Origin: DASXYG01 sp036502625
GTDB lineage: Bacteria; Actinomycetota; Actinomycetes; Streptosporangiales; Streptosporangiaceae
Direction of reading: 5' to 3'
NCBI GenBank assembly: GCA_036502625.1
Contig: DASXYG010000095.1
Location: forward strand, 1 to 64,000
Length of the DNA: 64,000 nt
The notes below the pieces were generated by a model that saw only the letters and a program-made list of their open reading frames with translations, made no database searches and had not been told where the DNA came from. Below, piece by piece: positions 61,445 through 64,000 of this stretch (positions are counted from its first letter, which is position 1; every line of letters starts with the position of its first letter). The translations under genes and the position numbers were made by a program.

Positions 61445-61600
61445 ACAGACCACCCTCCACGTACGAACCCGGCGCCCCCACCCTCCCGCACCCCCCATCA
61501 GGAGACCATCCCCACCCACGACCCGTGCCCGGCACCCCCCGGCATTTGCTATCGTGTTGGAGCCGCCATGGCCGGGCCCGCCCGCCATGTCGCATCCCAA

Positions 61601-61686
61601 GTCCGGGTGGCGGAATAGGCAGACGCGCTAGCTTGAGGTGCTAGTGCCTCGAAAGGGGCATGGGGGTTCAAGTCCCCCCTCGGACA
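61601..61686 (+). tRNA. tRNA-Leu (anticodon GAG)
   Basis: 86 nucleotides with the long variable arm of class II tRNAs. The acceptor strands GTCCGGG/CTCGGAC pair with one G-T wobble, the anticodon stem CTAGC/GCTAG closes the loop TTGAGGT (anticodon GAG, reads CTC), the variable arm is TGCCTCGAAAGGGGCA, and the T arm holds GGTTCAAGTCC. Discriminator A; no encoded CCA. A possible -10 (TATCGT) lies about 45 bp upstream. Confidence 0.96.
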
Positions 61687-61697
61687 CTCTCCAGTAC

Positions 61698-61735
61698 ATG
61701 ATCGCTCGGGTTCACCTGAGCGATCATTTTGTTTT
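61698..61735 (+). terminator. Rho-independent terminator of tRNA-Leu
   Basis: Arms ATGATCGCTC (61698-61707) and GAGCGATCAT (61718-61727), perfect over 10 bp, followed by TTTTGTTTT. One of the few classical U-tract terminators in this GC-rich window. From here to 61986 no gene is evident. Confidence 0.9.
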
Positions 61736-61986
61736 GGCCGCGGTGGTAGATGAGGGCAAGACCGAGCTCGCTGTAGACCTCGTGCGGCGATCCGCCCATC
61801 CATCGGCCGAGGCCCTCGCAGCTCACCAACGCCACCGGCCGGCTTCGGCCGAGCTGACTGATTCGCTCAACTGGCGCGCGTCAGCGTCATGATCCCGGCA
61901 CCGGCCCCTCATACCTGGCACGGCCCCACACGAGCACGCCCAGGCGCCGTGACCCTGCCCACCGACAGCAGCTCCGGAGAAAGCAA

Positions 61987-62085
61987 TGACCAAGAGCCAG
62001 TGGTTCGCGACCGCCACCGTCGCGGCACTCACCACCGCGGTCGTGGCCCTCTACCTCATCACGCGCTGGGCCTCCCTGCCGTAAC
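61987..62085 (+). CDS. 32-residue membrane microprotein
   Basis: ATG is preceded by GGAGAAAGCA, a good ribosome-binding site. The product, MTKSQWFATATVAALTTAVV plus ALYLITRWASLP, is a single membrane helix with a charged N-terminus and a short C-terminal tail. It is preceded by tRNA-Leu and followed by the DUF427 gene. No family is recognised. The composition and the start site argue for a real micro-membrane protein. Confidence 0.5.
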
Positions 62086-62282
62086 AACGCCCGGCGGCGG
62101 CCAACCGCGCCGGCTCGGGGCTCCACGATCACCACGCATCCGCCCGTACCGCCGCAACGCTCGACCGCGACGTCCGGCTCGAACCCCTTGGGCCTGCCCA
62201 TAGGCAGACCCTGGACAATATTTGACCTATGGTTCAACAATCGGGAGATGTGGGCCCAGCGGATGTGTTGAAGGAGGGCGCG

Positions 62283-63068
62283 GTGACGGTGGAGGCGGAG
62301 GATCCCGGCCGGGACTTCCCGCGGATGGCGGCCGTGCCGGGGCGGGTGGAGCCGTGCCCGCGGCGGGTGCGCGGTCTGGTCGACGGCGTACTGGTCTTTG
62401 ACACCACGCGTGCTCGTTACGTGTGGGAGGTCCCGTACTACCCGCAGTACTACGTGCCCGTCGACGACGTGGCGGCGGGCGTGCTGGTCGACGAAGGACG
62501 CGAGCAGCGCCGGCCATGGGGCACGGCCGGTGTCCACGGCCTGAGCCTGCCCGGCGCGACCCGGCCGTCGGCCGCCCGGGTCTACGGCACGGACGCGGTC
62601 GACGGCGTCGCCGGCACGGCCGGCTTCGACTTCGACGCCCTGGACTGGTTCGAAGAGGACGAGCCGATCATCGCCCACCCCCGGAACCCGTATGTGCGCG
62701 TGGACGCCCTGCGTTCGCATCGCCACGTGGTGGTCGCCCGGGACGGACGGGTACTGGCCGACACCACGTCACCCGTCCTGCTGTTCGAGACCGGGCTGCC
62801 AACCCGGTACTACATCGACCGCACCGACGTGGACTTCACGCACTTGCGGCCGTCGGACACCACGTCGACCTGCCCCTACAAGGGCGTCACCAGCGGATAC
62901 TGGTCCCTGGAAACCCCGGCAGTGAGCGAAGCCGACGTGGCGTGGGCCTATGCCCGGCCACACCGGCAGGTCGACCCGATCGCCGACCTGATCGCCTTCT
63001 ACAACGAGAAGCTCGACGTCACCGTCGACGGACGGCCCCTCCCCCGCCCGCACACCCATTTCCGTTAG
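62283..63068 (+). CDS. DUF427-domain protein (double domain)
   Basis: 261 residues. Two DUF427 beta-tent domains: residues about 15-120 (RRVRGLVDGVLVFDTTRARY, EVPYYPQYYVPVDDV) and about 135-250 (HRHVVVARDGRVLADTTSPV, LFETGLPTRYYIDRTDVDFT, STCPYKGVTSGYWSL). The second half carries the best conserved motif CPYKG. Function unknown; such proteins are widespread in actinobacteria. GTG at 62283 has AAGGAGG upstream; ATG at 62229 has no such site. Confidence 0.87.
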   Translation: MTVEAEDPGRDFPRMAAVPGRVEPCPRRVRGLVDGVLVFDTTRARYVWEVPYYPQYYVPVDDVAAGVLVDEGREQRRPWGTAGVHGLSLPGATRPSAARVYGTDAVDGVAGTAGFDFDALDWFEEDEPIIAHPRNPYVRVDALRSHRHVVVARDGRVLADTTSPVLLFETGLPTRYYIDRTDVDFTHLRPSDTTSTCPYKGVTSGYWSLETPAVSEADVAWAYARPHRQVDPIADLIAFYNEKLDVTVDGRPLPRPHTHFR

Positions 63069-63193
63069 CCGAACCGGCCCGGCCGGGCGCGCCCGTGTCC
63101 ACCTCGCCGTACGGCGAAGCCATGCAGGGCGTGCGTGTCAGGGTTTCCAGGCGACCGCGCCGTAGACGTCGACGGTTTCGGGGCGCCATCTCA

Positions 63194-63291
63194 GGCAGGA
63201 CACCTGGCCGGGTTCGCGGACCTACATCGAGGCCGATCTGCGCGACCCGGACGCGATCGTGGCGGAGTGGTGGAGCCCCGCGGGCCGGTAG
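63194..63291 (+). pseudogene. Fragment of an S-adenosylmethionine methyltransferase (DUF574-like)
   Basis: The frame reads PGSRTYIEADLRDPDAIVAE then WWSPAGR and a stop (63289-63291). The TYIEADLRDPDAI segment resembles the conserved core of the actinobacterial DUF574 (Methyltransf_19) family, where this block sits in mid-protein. There is no start codon or family N-terminus upstream. It looks like a gene remnant, part of the debris after the DUF427 gene. Confidence 0.35.
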
Positions 63292-63463
63292 GGGTCAGCA
63301 GCGCTCCGGCGACGTGTCCGCCATGAAAGACGATCTCCTCACCCACACTCCGACAACGCCGCGATCGTACGTCCTCACTACGTAGCCGACACCCAGAACC
63401 CGCCCGAAATCGCGCCTCCGCCGCGGCCGCAACGGACGCGCCGACCCTCCTCACGCCCGATGC

Positions 63464-63742
63464 TCAGAAGGTAATGACGACGTTCGGGATGTCCATGATC
63501 GCTTGGGCGAGCATGGTGGCGGGCAGGTTCCGGCACCACATGTACAGGCCGACGAGGGCGATCCCGCCTGTGGTGGTGGCGGTCAACGTTTCGACGAGGC
63601 GGGTGAGGCGGTGAGCTTGGCGATGTCGCCGATGCGGCGGGCCCGTCTCGGTGGCGAGGGAGCGGCCGGTCACCTCGGCGCAGCGCAGGGCGATTCCCCA
63701 GGCCCCGTCCCCGGTGCGTGTCGCACCAGCCGACCAGGCCAA
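63464..63742 (-). CDS. Unrecognised short ORF with one membrane helix
   Basis: A 92-residue frame (start uncertain) ends LVETLTATTTGGIALVGLYM followed by WCRNLPATMLAQAIMDIPNVVITF. The C-terminal 50 residues look protein-like (one hydrophobic helix), whereas the first 40 are basic and low in information. It may be the 3' part of a larger, frameshifted gene. No family recognised. The rest of 63292-64000 shows no convincing gene. Confidence 0.3.
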   Translation of the reverse strand: MAWSAGATRTGDGAWGIALRCAEVTGRSLATETGPPHRRHRQAHRLTRLVETLTATTTGGIALVGLYMWCRNLPATMLAQAIMDIPNVVITF

Positions 63743-64000
63743 CCGCAGCCTTACCCTCGTGCAGAGATACCGCGGTGGGCGGCCTACAGGATCAGCTCGG
63801 CGACAACGACCAGGTCAGACAGCCCGCGCCGACCTTCCGCCGCCTCGCCCCGCCGGTACCAGAGACCACGCGAACGCACTCGACAGCGACGTGAGAGTCA
63901 TCGTCACCCGCCCCATGAACCACGAGCCAAGATCGTGGCACGCCACTGCGTCGAAGGGACGGCACGCTGCCGCCGTCGTTGACGGTCTGCGCCCTGGACC

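Noticed and set aside
61638..61892. An 84-residue frame starting inside tRNA-Leu
   Set aside because: It begins within the tRNA gene, crosses its terminator and has no ribosome-binding site or family similarity.

Overview
The window is chromosomal DNA from a very GC-rich, mycelial-type actinobacterium. The evidence is near-universal G/C third codon positions, frequent GTG and TTG starts, an MFS-thymidylate kinase fusion, an actinobacterial topoisomerase I with four C-terminal repeats and a lysine tail, DUF5703, and a secreted protein with chaplin repeats. Streptosporangiales or a relative such as Actinomadura fits best; that placement is an inference.

Layout. 1-2.8 kb: the end of a UxaA-type sugar-acid dehydratase, then a FAD monooxygenase divergent from its TetR repressor, with two matching operators between them. 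3-9.6 kb: a five-gene sugar ABC import operon (binding protein, two permeases, ATPase, DUF5107/TPR protein) with a DasR-like dyad upstream. 9.7-28.4 kb: mixed accessory and metabolic genes (acetyltransferases, oxidoreductases, MFS pumps, TetR, psuG with a PfkB kinase, ECF sigma factor, WYL regulator, AlkZ-like protein, phosphotransferase). The first acetyltransferase has a 21-residue leader peptide and an attenuator-like hairpin. 28.4-39.2 kb: a divergent amino-sugar/sugar-acid catabolic locus. One arm is lacI, SIS isomerase, ceramidase-like hydrolase, nagA and a sodium symporter; the other is an AGE epimerase, a NagB-like deaminase, a mannonate dehydratase-like enzyme and a mannonate/mannitol dehydrogenase. 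Two matching LacI-type dyads sit at the promoters. 39.4-46.2 kb: small regulators and membrane proteins, ending in a degraded islet between a tRNA-Thr 3' fragment and the intact tRNA-Thr gene. 46.3-56.1 kb: housekeeping genes (secreted hydrolase, PSP1 protein, holB, MFS-tmk, topA, DUF5703). 56.5-60.1 kb: three co-oriented secreted or surface proteins. 60.1-64 kb: an M20 peptidase, tRNA-Leu, a tiny membrane protein, a DUF427 protein, then mostly gene debris.

Several long intergenic stretches are made of repeats. A 39-bp family occurs at 13.6-14.3 kb, with 98-bp periodicity, and again at 52.9-53.0 kb. A different family fills 26.4-27.2 kb. A run of six GGGGTT hexamers lies near 52.3 kb. No CRISPR array, phage module, intact insertion sequence or large biosynthetic cluster was seen.

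The most promising candidates for something new are the LacI-controlled amino-sugar/sugar-acid locus, the leader peptide and hairpin before the acetyltransferase, the 39-bp repeat family, the tRNA-bounded islet, and the chaplin-repeat protein in which half the repeats have lost their cysteines.
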